Positions 1-8,450 are shown, counted from the stretch's first letter. The stretch: DNA of 64,000 bases from Mycobacterium sp. UM_CSW (GCF_000455205.1 NZ_AUWQ01000012.1:1-64000); one strand, 5' to 3'. The notes: generated by a model not told the origin, from the letters alone. Program-made: numbers and translations.

Positions 1-754
1 AGCGGGTCGGCGCCCATCGGAGACGGCGTCGATCAAGTCCGATGGTTTGACGGAATTGCCGGCTGCCGAATATGCCGGATTCCTTTGGGTCGCTTTGGAT
101 CCCGGCGCGACCTTGGACGTCGCCGCGCATCTGGGGCCGCTGGCCGATGAGCTCGATTCCTGGGGCATCGGCAGGTGGTCCCCGTTGGGCGAGAAGGTGC
201 TCGACTTTCCGATCAACTGGAAGCTGGCGGCCGACACCTTCGCGGAGAACTACCATTTCGCCACCGTGCATCGACAAACCTTTGCCACCATCGCCCGGAG
301 CAACTGCACGGTGTTCGACGCGTTCGGCCCCCATCACCGGTTGATCTTCCCGCTCAACACGATCCTGGACCTCGACGATATTCCCGAAGAGCAATGGGAC
401 CCGTTCCACAACATGGTCGTGATCTACGCGCTGTTCCCGAACATCGTGCTGTCCGTGACGATCGCCAACGGTGAGCTCTTCCGCATCTACCCGGGCGACC
501 GGCCCGGTCGGTCGATCACCGTGCATCAGAACTCGACACCGCTGGACCTGTCCGACGAGTCCGTGGCGGCCGGCGCACGAGCCGTCTTCGAGTACGCCCA
601 CGCCACGGTCCGCGACGAGGACTACCGACTGGCCGAGGGCCTGCAGGCCAACCTCGAGTCGGGCGCCCGGGATCACCTGGTGTTCGGCCGCAACGAACCG
701 GGGCTGCAGCACCGCCACATCACCTGGGCACAAGCGCTCGCGCCGAGACTGTAA
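1..754 (+). CDS. Rieske aromatic-ring-hydroxylating oxygenase alpha subunit, C-terminal part
   Basis: This is the 3' part of a gene that stays open to the window edge, so its Rieske domain is outside. The visible residues are the catalytic domain of a ring-hydroxylating oxygenase alpha subunit, which activates O2 at a mononuclear iron for hydroxylation of cyclic substrates. The iron-binding stretch is NWKLAADTFAENYHFATVH, with the E-N-Y-H...H pattern that supplies an acidic residue and two His. The substrate is unknown. It is convergent with the lipocalin-like gene, and the TAA lies inside an inverted repeat that may terminate both transcripts. An internal TTG at 47 is not a credible start because the family fold begins further upstream. 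Confidence 0.85.
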   Translation, partial: AGRRPSETASIKSDGLTELPAAEYAGFLWVALDPGATLDVAAHLGPLADELDSWGIGRWSPLGEKVLDFPINWKLAADTFAENYHFATVHRQTFATIARSNCTVFDAFGPHHRLIFPLNTILDLDDIPEEQWDPFHNMVVIYALFPNIVLSVTIANGELFRIYPGDRPGRSITVHQNSTPLDLSDESVAAGARAVFEYAHATVRDEDYRLAEGLQANLESGARDHLVFGRNEPGLQHRHITWAQALAPRL

Positions 755-799
755 ATTTGCAGCGAAAACGCGAGTGAACGCCTGCGAATTTACAGGCTC
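745..799. terminator. inverted repeat between convergent genes, possible bidirectional terminator
   Basis: CTGTAAATT (749-757) pairs with AATTTACAG (787-795). The stem extends with GCAG/CTGC inside and GAG/CTC outside, giving a long imperfect hairpin. It lies exactly between two convergent 3' ends and overlaps the stop codon of the Rieske gene. There is no U-tract, so a terminator role is inferred from position and structure. Confidence 0.5.
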
Positions 800-812
800 G
801 GCGCGGAGTCCC

Positions 813-2159
813 TCAATTCTGCTCGGACAAGACGGCGATCAGGTCCTCGAGAATCGTTGCCAGCGCCCCGTTTACGACGGGAGCCGCGCCACTCAGCAGT
901 TCGACCGCCTCAGCGCGACGGCCGGCGGCGACCAACGGCACCACCCGGTCGACGATCGTCTGCAGCTCCGGGGCGGTCGGTTCGACGTTCGCGAGAGTGG
1001 TCGCCAGCACCTCGACCAACTCCCAATCGCGATACAGCGCGAACGAGCGCTCGTTGAAGGCAAAGCCGGTCACGGGATTGCCCCACAGCGTCCCCTGGTA
1101 ACGGTAGGGACCTTCCATGTACTCGATCGGCAGGCCGTGCGCCGGGGCCGCCACCAACGGTTCCCCGATAATGTCGAGTTGCAGTGTGGCGCAGCGGATC
1201 CGGTGGCGGTCCGGCATGTATCGAGCCGATGCGACGGGCCGCACCAGCGGACGCACCGCGTTCGGCCACCGGACGTAGCTGTGGATCGTGATCTCGACGT
1301 CCTCCGCGCAGTCGGGCGGCGTGGCCGGGTCGGGGTAGCTGGTCGTGACGCCGGTAAACGGTTGCAGCGCATTGCCGTTCGTGCGGTCGAATTGCCGCCA
1401 GATGCTCAGGTCCACGCCATTGTCGAAGTTGATGGTGCGCCACTCGTGTGACCTCGCCCGGGGGTCTCCCCCGCTCCCCCCGCCGCCGGCGTACTTCGGG
1501 AACCACTGCCGGTCGACGTGCCCGCCGCTGCCGGAGACCTGCTCGACGACGTCTCCCCAGCGCAGCGTTCCCGTCATCGCCATTCCGGTCTGGAAGTACG
1601 AGTACGTGTCGCTTTGGCCGAAGCAGACGATCTTCCCGTTGTAGGTCGACGCACCCACCGGTGTCGGTGCGCGCGTTGGGGTTACGGCCAGGTCGAGCCG
1701 CATCGGCCGGCCGGCGTGGTCCTCGCCCACCAGGCTGACGCGATACGTGAACGGCAGCAGTTCCCCGTCGCCGTTGCGGCAGGCGCTCCACGACGCGGTT
1801 CCCGCGCCGCTGTGGTAGCTCAGGTCGAGGTAACCCGGCGCCATGCTCAGCTTGCGCTCGGCCCCCGGCTCCATGTTCGCCGGCGGCATGTCGTAGTCCG
1901 TGTAGGTGCCGTAGTCGCCGGTGTCGAGGTCGAACAGTGCCATTGTGTAGAAATCCGCGACGATCGTTCCACCCGGCCGGTTCTTGTTGAAGATGGTCAG
2001 GAAGGCAAACGAGCGGCCGCTTTCGGCGGCATCGAGCTGCCCGGCGATGAACCAGGTGTCCGACTCCTGGTCGGCATGTTCACCTTCGGCGGCGGGGAAG
2101 TCCAGCTGGGGATCGTCGGGAACCAACCGGAACGGGTAAGTGCGCCAGTCGCTATCCAT
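813..2159 (-). CDS. lipocalin/CrtC (AttH)-like domain protein, 448 aa
   Basis: A soluble protein with no signal peptide or membrane segment that resembles the lipocalin-like CrtC/AttH beta-barrel family, whose known members include carotenoid 1,2-hydratases and proteins of unknown function. Visible family-like stretches are the Trp/Gly-rich GSGGHVDRQWFPKY and a C-terminal barrel segment around YMEGPYRYQG. Residues 1-300 contain many aromatic strands. I chose ATG 2159 because AAGGAAG sits 5-6 nt upstream; an in-frame ATG at 2183 lacks this site. It is divergent from the aldehyde dehydrogenase across an AT-rich promoter region. A role in binding or hydrating a terpenoid-type hydrophobic substrate is conceivable but unproven. 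Confidence 0.65.
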   Translation of the reverse strand: MDSDWRTYPFRLVPDDPQLDFPAAEGEHADQESDTWFIAGQLDAAESGRSFAFLTIFNKNRPGGTIVADFYTMALFDLDTGDYGTYTDYDMPPANMEPGAERKLSMAPGYLDLSYHSGAGTASWSACRNGDGELLPFTYRVSLVGEDHAGRPMRLDLAVTPTRAPTPVGASTYNGKIVCFGQSDTYSYFQTGMAMTGTLRWGDVVEQVSGSGGHVDRQWFPKYAGGGGSGGDPRARSHEWRTINFDNGVDLSIWRQFDRTNGNALQPFTGVTTSYPDPATPPDCAEDVEITIHSYVRWPNAVRPLVRPVASARYMPDRHRIRCATLQLDIIGEPLVAAPAHGLPIEYMEGPYRYQGTLWGNPVTGFAFNERSFALYRDWELVEVLATTLANVEPTAPELQTIVDRVVPLVAAGRRAEAVELLSGAAPVVNGALATILEDLIAVLSEQN

Positions 2160-2186
2160 GTCGCTTCCTTGCCACGGCGCCATCCT

Positions 2187-2205
2187 GCTTTTTTCACTAT
2201 GTTAG
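2187..2205. promoter_or_regulatory. AT-rich 17-bp element (copy A) in divergent promoter
   Basis: CTTTTTTCACTATGTTA at 2188-2204 is one of five related sequences in this window, each lying between divergent genes. It contains CACTAT reading plus and TAACAT (TANNNT, a mycobacterial -10 pattern) reading minus. It lies 29 nt from the lipocalin-like start and 53 nt from the aldehyde dehydrogenase start. It may be an operator or paired -10 elements. Confidence 0.45.
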
Positions 2206-2256
2206 CGTCAATAGCGAAATTGCGGTCGCGGTCCCATTCCCCGAGGAAGTGCCCCG

Positions 2257-3723
2257 ATGACAGACAATCCCGGCCATCGTTCCTATAACGAACTCTTCAT
2301 CGGGGGGCAGTGGCGCAAGCCCGTCAACCCACAACAGCTCGCCGTGACCTCGCCGCACTCCGAAGAGCCGATCGGCCACGTCCAGGCGGCCGGGCCCGAG
2401 GACGTCGACGCCGCCGTCACCGCCGCGCGAAGCGCTTTCGACCACGGCCCCTGGCCCCGCATGACCCACGCCGATCGGATGGCCAAGGTCGAGCAGCTCG
2501 CCGGGATCTACGGCGGCCACATCGAGGAGATGGCCGACCTGATCACCGACGAGATGGGTTCTCCGCGCAGCTTCAGCCGGCTGGGTCAAGGCGCCGCCGC
2601 TGCCTCGCTGATCCATCTCGCCCTGGCCGCCGCGCGCGACTTTCCCTGGACGGAGCGCCGCCAGGGCGTGCTCGGGGAAGTGCACCTGCGCAGGGCACCC
2701 GTCGGGGTGGTCGGGGCGATCGTGCCGTGGAATGTGCCGCAGTTCCTGATCATGCCCAAGCTGATCCCGGCGCTGATCGCCGGTTGCACCGTGATTATCA
2801 AGCCCGCGCCCGAAACGCCCTTGGACGCTTTGTGGTTGGCCGAAATGATCGAACAACTGGACCTGCCCGACGGGGTGGTCTCGGTGCTGCCGGGCGGACC
2901 CGAGGTCGGCGAGGCGCTGGTCCGCCATCCCGGTGTGGACAAGATCGCGTTCACGGGTTCCAGCGCCGTCGGGCGCCGGATTGCCGCGCTGTGCGGCGAG
3001 CAGCTGAAGCGCTACAGCCTCGAGCTGGGCGGCAAGTCGGCGGCGATAATTCTCGACGACGCCGACATCGGCAAGACCGTGGCCGGGCTGAAAACCGCCG
3101 GCCTGATGAACAACGGCCAGGCCTGTGTCGCGCAGACCCGCATCCTGGTCAGCGATCGGCGTCACGACGAGGTGGTCGACGCGCTCGCCGAGATGATGTC
3201 GTCGCTCAACGTCGGCGATCCGGCCGATGAGGCCACCGATATCGGACCCCTTGTCGCGCAACGGCAACAACGTCGGGTGCAGGAGTACATCCACTCCGGC
3301 AAGACCGAGGGGGCCCGGGTCGTGCTCGGCGGCGAAGACAGTCCGTCGGGGCGCGGCTGGTACGTGCGGCCGACGCTGTTCGCCGACGCCACCAACGACA
3401 TGCGCATCGCCCGGGAGGAGATCTTCGGACCGGTGTTGACCGTGCTGCGCTACCGCGACGAGGACGACGCCATCCGGATCGCCAACGAGAGCGACTACGG
3501 TCTGGCCGGTTCGGTGTGGACCGCTGACATCGCCCACGGCTTGGAGGTCGCGGCCGGGGTCCGCACCGGCACCTACGGCATCAACATGTACACCCTCGAC
3601 ATCGGCGCCCCGTTCGGCGGCTTCAAGCAATCGGGCATCGGACGCGAGTTCGGACCGGAGGGCCTGCACGAGTACGTCGAGCTTCAGACGCTGGTGTGCA
3701 AGGGCAAGCTGCCGCCGCTATAG
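2257..3723 (+). CDS. NAD(P)-dependent aldehyde dehydrogenase, 488 aa
   Basis: A full-length ALDH-superfamily enzyme that oxidises an aldehyde to the carboxylic acid with NAD(P). Recognisable motifs are VPWNVPQF near the cofactor fold, FTGSSAVG, ELGGKS with the general-base Glu256, NNGQACVAQTR with nucleophile Cys290, EEIFGPVL, and GGFKQSGIGRE near the C-terminus. The length is normal for the family. ATG 2257 is preceded by GAGGAAG at good spacing. It lies divergent from the lipocalin-like gene. In this catabolic neighbourhood it probably oxidises an aldehyde made from a P450- or dehydrogenase-derived alcohol; the substrate cannot be read from the sequence. Confidence 0.93.
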   Translation: MTDNPGHRSYNELFIGGQWRKPVNPQQLAVTSPHSEEPIGHVQAAGPEDVDAAVTAARSAFDHGPWPRMTHADRMAKVEQLAGIYGGHIEEMADLITDEMGSPRSFSRLGQGAAAASLIHLALAAARDFPWTERRQGVLGEVHLRRAPVGVVGAIVPWNVPQFLIMPKLIPALIAGCTVIIKPAPETPLDALWLAEMIEQLDLPDGVVSVLPGGPEVGEALVRHPGVDKIAFTGSSAVGRRIAALCGEQLKRYSLELGGKSAAIILDDADIGKTVAGLKTAGLMNNGQACVAQTRILVSDRRHDEVVDALAEMMSSLNVGDPADEATDIGPLVAQRQQRRVQEYIHSGKTEGARVVLGGEDSPSGRGWYVRPTLFADATNDMRIAREEIFGPVLTVLRYRDEDDAIRIANESDYGLAGSVWTADIAHGLEVAAGVRTGTYGINMYTLDIGAPFGGFKQSGIGREFGPEGLHEYVELQTLVCKGKLPPL

Positions 3724-4251
3724 CCCGGGCGGTCGCCACGCGGGGTCGCGGCCCAGCCGTGCGAGAAGCCTTGCCTGCACGTCCATTTCGTCGTTCACCG
3801 CAACCGGCGCCTTGAACATCCCCGACGCGGTCAGCTCTCGGGTGTCTGGCGGCAAGGCGGCGTAAAACCTTTCACACCAGCCGGGATCCAGCCGATCGTC
3901 GGCGCCCACCGCGCGGGCGAGGTCCCAGGTGTGCACCACGACATCGCGGGTCAGGTTCGGCATCAGCCGGTAGGTGTCCAGCCGCGTCGCACTACCGGAT
4001 TCGAGCGCCCCGGTCAGCGAGTCATAGGTCAATTGCCAACGCGCCTGCGGCTCGTCCCGGGGCCGGTCGGGTTTCAGCCCGAGGGGCCGCAGGAGAAGTA
4101 CGTCGTGAAAGCCGATCACGTGCTCGAGCACTCCTCGGGCGTCCCACGCATCGCAGGGTGAGCGACGGTCCCACTTGCCCTCCGCTGCGGCAACGGCCTC
4201 ACCGAAACGGCGGCACACCGCCAGGTGCAGTTCGCTTACACCGTCAACCAC
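3718..4251 (-). CDS. TIGR03086-type/MDMPI N-terminal-like (DinB fold) protein, 177 aa
   Basis: This resembles the actinobacterial DinB/mycothiol-dependent maleylpyruvate isomerase N-terminal family. The signature pieces are SPCDAWDARGVLEHVIGFH, where His residues of the four-helix bundle usually bind a divalent metal, and RDVVVHTWDLARAVG. Members are suspected mycothiol S-transferases or isomerases, but the reaction here is unknown. Start GTG 4251 overlaps the stop of the upstream MaoC-like gene by 8 nt, which suggests translational coupling; a longer frame from 4296 lacks homology. It is the last gene of the minus-strand operon that starts with the KshA-like oxygenase. Its 3' end overlaps the aldehyde dehydrogenase 3' end by 6 nt in convergent orientation. 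Confidence 0.8.
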   Translation of the reverse strand: MVDGVSELHLAVCRRFGEAVAAAEGKWDRRSPCDAWDARGVLEHVIGFHDVLLLRPLGLKPDRPRDEPQARWQLTYDSLTGALESGSATRLDTYRLMPNLTRDVVVHTWDLARAVGADDRLDPGWCERFYAALPPDTRELTASGMFKAPVAVNDEMDVQARLLARLGRDPAWRPPGL

Positions 4252-4681
4252 AAGGCATCTGCAGCGTGAGCTCGACCGGACAGCACAGGGCGCCATGCTG
4301 ATTGGTCACCTGGATCTCGATGTCAACAAGGCAGCGCGGCGGATCCACCGAGATGTCCCGCCGCTTGGTCAGAGCCCGCCCGCGCCCGATCATCGTGTCT
4401 CCCGCGTACACCGAGCCGACCAGCCGCATCGAGCGGCGCACCACACGGCTGCTCGGGCCCGCCCAGTCGGTGGCGACCCGGTCGGCGAACCCCGCGAGGT
4501 GCATGGTGTTGACGTAAATCGTTGGGTTGCCTTGATTTTGGGCGTAACTCGGGTCGAAGTGTCCCGGGAAATAGTCCCATGTCGCCCCGGCGTTCTCGAC
4601 CACTCGCTGGTAGCTGACGTGATCGACCACCTCCGGCAAGTCAACGGGGACGTCGATCGTGTTCCAGTCCAGGTCGGTCAC
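4244..4681 (-). CDS. MaoC-like hotdog protein (enoyl-CoA hydratase subunit type), 145 aa
   Basis: A short hotdog-fold protein of the MaoC dehydratase group. The segment DYFPGHFDPSYA resembles the D...H hydratase element, and the C-terminal half has the usual DIEIQVTNQHG strand. It starts at GTG 4681, forming a GTGA overlap with the stop of the preceding MaoC-N-type gene. Adjacent pairs of small MaoC proteins commonly form heteromeric hydratases in mycobacterial sterol side-chain degradation (the ChsH1/ChsH2 type), so I infer that this and its upstream neighbour form one enzyme hydrating an enoyl-CoA. Which subunit carries the active site is not certain from sequence alone. Confidence 0.78.
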   Translation of the reverse strand: MTDLDWNTIDVPVDLPEVVDHVSYQRVVENAGATWDYFPGHFDPSYAQNQGNPTIYVNTMHLAGFADRVATDWAGPSSRVVRRSMRLVGSVYAGDTMIGRGRALTKRRDISVDPPRCLVDIEIQVTNQHGALCCPVELTLQMPCG

Positions 4682-5214
4682 GAGGCGCCGTCCGGCGTGA
4701 ACCGGAACAGGGTGTTTCGGCACGTGGCCACCACGGCGCCGTCCTGACGGGTATAGGTCTCCAGCGTCTCGACGAAATGACCGACCCCCAGCCGGGTCCG
4801 CTTCTCCGGTGACACGGACACCAGCTCCTCGACGGCGGTGAGCACGTCTCCCTCGACGATGGGCCGCAGGAACTCAACGTCGTTGGCCGCGTTGATGAAC
4901 GTGGTGCCGGGCAGCGGCACCCGCAGCACCACCGAGGCCGCGGGCGGCCTGCCCGTCGGCTGCCAGGGCGGCGGGATCAGCCAACCCATCAGGAGGGCCG
5001 GCGGGGCGAGCAGCCCGCCCCACGTCTCCCGGGCAAACTCCGCATCCCAATACGATCGGTTCCCGTCGTGGACCATCGCGGCAAAAAGCTGGATGCGTGC
5101 GCCGCTGACGGGGGTCGCCGCGGTGCGGGGTTCGCTCTTCGCGCCGACCATGCGCAGCGCGTCTTCGTAGCTACCAAAGGCTAGCTGGTAGCTGAGGTCG
5201 TGATCCTCACTCAC
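4678..5214 (-). CDS. MaoC dehydratase N-terminal-like hotdog protein, 178 aa
   Basis: This resembles the FAS1-like/MaoC N-terminal hotdog domain. Visible family pieces are YWDAEFARETWGGLLAPPAL and the later RPIVEGDVLTAVEELVSVSP, a typical dehydratase strand pair. It probably pairs with the next gene's protein to make a heteromeric enoyl-CoA hydratase for beta-oxidation of CoA thioesters. GTG 5214 gives a GTGA overlap with the stop of the SnoaL-like gene, so it was preferred over the upstream extension, which has no homology. It belongs to the minus operon running from the KshA-like gene through the MDMPI-like gene. Confidence 0.8.
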   Translation of the reverse strand: MSEDHDLSYQLAFGSYEDALRMVGAKSEPRTAATPVSGARIQLFAAMVHDGNRSYWDAEFARETWGGLLAPPALLMGWLIPPPWQPTGRPPAASVVLRVPLPGTTFINAANDVEFLRPIVEGDVLTAVEELVSVSPEKRTRLGVGHFVETLETYTRQDGAVVATCRNTLFRFTPDGAS

Positions 5215-5636
5215 ATGACGAGCGGATGCCGGCTGGGCACCGAATCCCATTCGAGCGCACGGGAAGTGAAGTACCAGGCGCCGCGCTCGTAGATCAGCGT
5301 GTCCCGGAACGTTCCGGTGGCCCGCAGGGTGGTGTCGCCGTACATCGCGGCGAACAGCACCGCGACGCAACGCATGCTCGCGTTGATGCCGTCGATGCGG
5401 ATCTCGTGATCGAGGGTGACCAGGCGCTGCCCGTCGCCGCCGTCGAAAGCTGCGCGCAGATCGGTGAACAAGTCACCATCGCGGGTATAGCTGGCGCCGG
5501 CGTGGCGGAACGTGGCGATCCAGCGGTCGCGGTCACCGTCGGAGTAGGCCCTGTTGTGCCGGGCGGTCAGATCCAGGATGGCAGCGCGGGCCGTGGCGGC
5601 CTGGAGCATCTGCTGTTCCTGATAGGTCATGGTCAT
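5211..5636 (-). CDS. SnoaL-like/NTF2-fold protein, 141 aa
   Basis: A small NTF2-fold protein similar to SnoaL_4 and ring-hydroxylating dioxygenase beta-subunit-like proteins. The N-terminal helix with LTARHNRAYSDGDRDRWIATF and the C-terminal strand YERGAWYFTSRALEWD are characteristic. Such proteins act as small isomerases/hydratases or as accessory subunits. No clear catalytic residues can be assigned here. The start is ATG 5636, with AGAGG about 12 nt upstream; ATG 5630 is a possible alternative. It is separated from the ligase gene by about 90 nt that hold a 30-bp tandem repeat, so it may have its own regulated promoter. Confidence 0.8.
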   Translation of the reverse strand: MTMTYQEQQMLQAATARAAILDLTARHNRAYSDGDRDRWIATFRHAGASYTRDGDLFTDLRAAFDGGDGQRLVTLDHEIRIDGINASMRCVAVLFAAMYGDTTLRATGTFRDTLIYERGAWYFTSRALEWDSVPSRHPLVM

Positions 5637-5677
5637 GTGGTGTGCAGCCTCTCTGGACGACGCCCAACAAGGGGTAG

Positions 5678-5737
5678 TTACGTAACAATAAATTAACTTA
5701 CCGACGATTACGTAACATTAACGTAACTTACCGGCGA
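5678..5737. repeat. two tandem 30-bp AT-rich repeats containing TTACGTAA palindromes
   Basis: Unit 1 is 5678-5707 and unit 2 is 5708-5737, with 26 of 30 positions identical. Both begin with TTACGTAAC, whose core TTACGTAA is a perfect palindrome, and both contain AACTTACCG. Unit 2 overlaps the stop codon of the ligase gene. The sequence is far more AT-rich than its surroundings and lies just upstream of the SnoaL-MaoC-MaoC genes, so a double operator for a TetR-type or similar dimeric repressor is a reasonable inference. Confidence 0.6.
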
Positions 5738-7293
5738 ACGATATACCCCGCTTTCTCACGATCCCAGGCGCCCGGACCCAGTCCGCGAGCGCGCAACACG
5801 TCTTTACGCACTCGCCCGATGACGTTCTTGGGCAGTTCATCCAGCGCCTCGACGAATCGCGGGACGCAGAAGTACGGCATCCGGGTGGTGCAGAAGTCGA
5901 GCAACTCCGGGTAGTCCAGGGTCGCCCCGGGGCGCACCGTCACGATCAACAGGATGTCGTCTTCCCCCAAGTCGCTGGGCACCCCGACCGCCGCGGCTTC
6001 GGCCACCGCGGGGTGGCGCATGACGACGGCCTCCACTTCGACCGAGGAAATGTTTTCGCCGCGCCGGCGCAACGAGTCTTTGATGCGGTCCACGTATGTC
6101 AGGTTCCGATCGGCGTCGAGTCGGCCCAAATCACCGGTGCGAAACCACTCCGGGTGCGGCTCCACCCGCGAGCCCTCGCTCACGTAGCCCTCGCTCATGA
6201 CATGCGGGTGCCTGGGACGGCAGGTGATCTCGCCGACCGCGCCGGGCGGTAGCGGGTCGCCGCGCTCATCGACGACGCGCACCTCGAAGTTCGGATTCGG
6301 CCGGCCCGAGGTCCCGGGGACGCCTTCGTCGGACACGCCCTTGACGGCGACCGGAAAGGCCTCGGTCATGCCGTACATCGTGACGATGCGGCAGCCATAA
6401 CGCTTTTCGATCTCGTGGTAGGCATCCGCGTCGATGGGTGCGGCGGAGATGAACCGGAGCGGGAGCTGCGCGTCCCGCGGATCCGGGGGCAGGTTCTGCA
6501 GCATCGACACCATGGCGCCGGCACCGGCGAAACCGATGGCCCCGCAGGCGCGGATGTCGTCCCAGACCTCGCCGGGATGAAATGCCTTGGCCAACACGGT
6601 CGTTCCACCGACCAGCATCGGTGCCAGCACGCTGGGTGCCGCGCTGAGGTGGAAGAGCGGCATCGCCGTCCACAGCACCTCCCCCGGGCCGAATTCCCAC
6701 GCGGCGGCGGCGGTAGCGGCGACCGAGAACAAGTAATGCCACGTCGTGGCAACCGCTTTCGACGGCCCGGTGGTGCCAGAGGTGAAGAACAACACCCCCA
6801 CTTCGGCCGGCCCGACCGGGCTTTCGGTCACCGGAACGTCCGCGTCGAGGTGCAACGTGGCGGTGAGCGAATCGTCCTGCACCACAACGCCGGTCACCGT
6901 GTCCAGCTGCCCGACGACCTCGTCGACGCGGGGCCGGCGCTCGGGGTCGGTGAGAATCACCCTGGCCCGCGACAACCGCAGCGTGTGCAGCAGGAAATCG
7001 CCCTTGTTCGCGGCGTTCACCGCGGCACTGACCGCGCCGATGCGCGCCGCGCCCAGCCAGAAGTACACCCATTCCGGGCAGGTGGCGGTGAACAGCGCCA
7101 CGCAATCGCCGGGTCCGACGCCCAAACCGGCCAACACGTGCGCCGCCGCGCGGGACCGCTGGCGCATCTGCTCGAACGTCACGTCCACGCCGGCGATCGA
7201 CATCATCACCCGGTCGGGGTGCTGTTCCGCCCGCCGATCCAGGACGGCCGGCACGGTGAAGCTGTCGACGCCGAAATCCGACGGTCCCGGCAT
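5728..7293 (-). CDS. acyl-CoA synthetase (FadD/CaiC-like, ANL superfamily), 521 aa
   Basis: An adenylate-forming ligase that would activate a carboxylic acid to its CoA thioester. It carries the phosphate loop TSGTTGPSKAV, the YGMTEAF motif, the hinge region RTGDLGRLD and the C-terminal DRIKDSLRRRGENISS. At the position where the family usually has a catalytic Lys in a GK motif, this protein reads NVIGRVRK, so Arg may replace that Lys. Start ATG 7293 overlaps the stop of the KshA-like gene by one base (TGATG), which supports coupling; the longer frame to 7464 is spurious. It likely activates the oxidised product made by the adjacent oxygenase. Confidence 0.88.
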   Translation of the reverse strand: MPGPSDFGVDSFTVPAVLDRRAEQHPDRVMMSIAGVDVTFEQMRQRSRAAAHVLAGLGVGPGDCVALFTATCPEWVYFWLGAARIGAVSAAVNAANKGDFLLHTLRLSRARVILTDPERRPRVDEVVGQLDTVTGVVVQDDSLTATLHLDADVPVTESPVGPAEVGVLFFTSGTTGPSKAVATTWHYLFSVAATAAAAWEFGPGEVLWTAMPLFHLSAAPSVLAPMLVGGTTVLAKAFHPGEVWDDIRACGAIGFAGAGAMVSMLQNLPPDPRDAQLPLRFISAAPIDADAYHEIEKRYGCRIVTMYGMTEAFPVAVKGVSDEGVPGTSGRPNPNFEVRVVDERGDPLPPGAVGEITCRPRHPHVMSEGYVSEGSRVEPHPEWFRTGDLGRLDADRNLTYVDRIKDSLRRRGENISSVEVEAVVMRHPAVAEAAAVGVPSDLGEDDILLIVTVRPGATLDYPELLDFCTTRMPYFCVPRFVEALDELPKNVIGRVRKDVLRARGLGPGAWDREKAGYIVRR

Positions 7294-8420
7294 CAGGCTT
7301 TCGCGGCCGCCGGGTCGGGTTCGCCGTCGGCCGTGTAGCCGAAGTCGGACGGCGAGGGCTGCGGGCCCGGGTAGAAGCGGTGCGCCCAGCGGCGAAGGGC
7401 GGCATAGTCGTGCGCCTCTTCGGGTGCCAGGTTGGGCTTTTCGAGGTATTTCATGTTCTCCCAAGTGAAGAAGTCCTGCTTGATGACCTCTTGCTGCAGC
7501 GCCAGGAACTTGGCGGCGCGGCCGGTGGGTGCGTCGCCGGTGTCGCCGGGCTCGCGGATCGAAGCCTGCGTGTAGAAGTAGTCGGTGTAGTCCTCGTCGA
7601 CCGGCGTCTGCCCGGTCACCTGCACGGTGGCCACCAGCTCGCTGGGGAACCGAACCAGGCCGAGTCCCAACGAGTAGTTGTCGTAAATGATCTTGGCGTC
7701 GACCGGCCCGTTCGGGGTCAGCCAGGTCGAGGCGCGGCCGCCGCCGAAATGGGCGTTGACGGTGGCGTGCAGGTGGTATCCGGAGACCTCGAACGACGAG
7801 GTGGTGGCGGGATTGGCGGCCTTGTGCACGTACTGCACGTGGTAGGGATCGGCGGCGTTCTCGATGATCATCTGCGGGTGCACCTTGACCCGGTTGAGCA
7901 TCTGCGTGTGCGGGTGCAGCGGGTAGTACTCATTGGTTTCGAGCTCGGGCAGCACCGGCGGCTGCCAATATGGCGCGCGCCCATGCCGCTCGTGCCACGC
8001 GAGGATGAACCCGTACCACTCCATGCTCGGGTAGGTGCGGATGCGGACGTTGTTCTTGCAGCCGATCTTGCTGTACGGGATCAGGGCGTTGGTGCCGTCG
8101 CCGCGCCACCGCCAGCCGTGCCAGGGACAGACGATGTTCTCGCCCTCGACGGTGCCGCCTACGCCGAGGTTGGCGCCGAGGTGCTGGCAGTACGCGTCCA
8201 TCACGTGCACCTGGCCGGATTCGGTGCGGAAGAGCACCAACTCCTCGCCGAAGTAGTGCGCGCGCTTGACCTCACCGGGAGGCAGGTCCGAGCCGAACGC
8301 GACGATGAACCAGCCCGTCGGGAACCGGTAGGTAGACAGCGCGATACCGGCCTGCCCGAATTCACGCTCCGAAGGATCTGCGGCCGACTCTGATGCCGAG
8401 TCCGAAATTGTGTCCGTCAC
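7293..8420 (-). CDS. KshA-like Rieske oxygenase, 375 aa
   Basis: A Rieske non-haem iron oxygenase of the 3-ketosteroid 9-alpha-hydroxylase (KshA)-like group. The Rieske cluster ligands are Cys78, His80, Cys98 and His101 (YCQHLG ... CPWHGW). The mononuclear iron site is NAADPYHVQYVHK with Asp191, His194 and His199. It needs an external reductase, which is not encoded nearby. The start is GTG 8420 with GGGAGGGG 5 nt upstream. It is the first gene of an operon with a CoA ligase, a SnoaL protein and MaoC hydratases, so it probably opens or primes a cyclic substrate for CoA-dependent breakdown. The substrate is unknown; a steroid-like or terpenoid ring is only an inference. Confidence 0.9.
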   Translation of the reverse strand: MTDTISDSASESAADPSEREFGQAGIALSTYRFPTGWFIVAFGSDLPPGEVKRAHYFGEELVLFRTESGQVHVMDAYCQHLGANLGVGGTVEGENIVCPWHGWRWRGDGTNALIPYSKIGCKNNVRIRTYPSMEWYGFILAWHERHGRAPYWQPPVLPELETNEYYPLHPHTQMLNRVKVHPQMIIENAADPYHVQYVHKAANPATTSSFEVSGYHLHATVNAHFGGGRASTWLTPNGPVDAKIIYDNYSLGLGLVRFPSELVATVQVTGQTPVDEDYTDYFYTQASIREPGDTGDAPTGRAAKFLALQQEVIKQDFFTWENMKYLEKPNLAPEEAHDYAALRRWAHRFYPGPQPSPSDFGYTADGEPDPAAAKA

Positions 8421-8450
8421 GACCCCTCCCAGCGGGTTCGACGATAGGCT

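Noticed and set aside
471-1451. Long plus-strand open frame of 326 codons opposite the lipocalin-like gene
   Set aside because: It is Arg/His/Pro-rich shadow coding with no domain, crosses the Rieske stop and an inverted repeat, and lies antisense to a supported gene.
2197-3669. 490-codon minus frame opposite the aldehyde dehydrogenase
   Set aside because: It is the antisense shadow of a gene with intact catalytic motifs. Its composition (Gly/His/Arg/Val) is typical of high-GC mirror frames.
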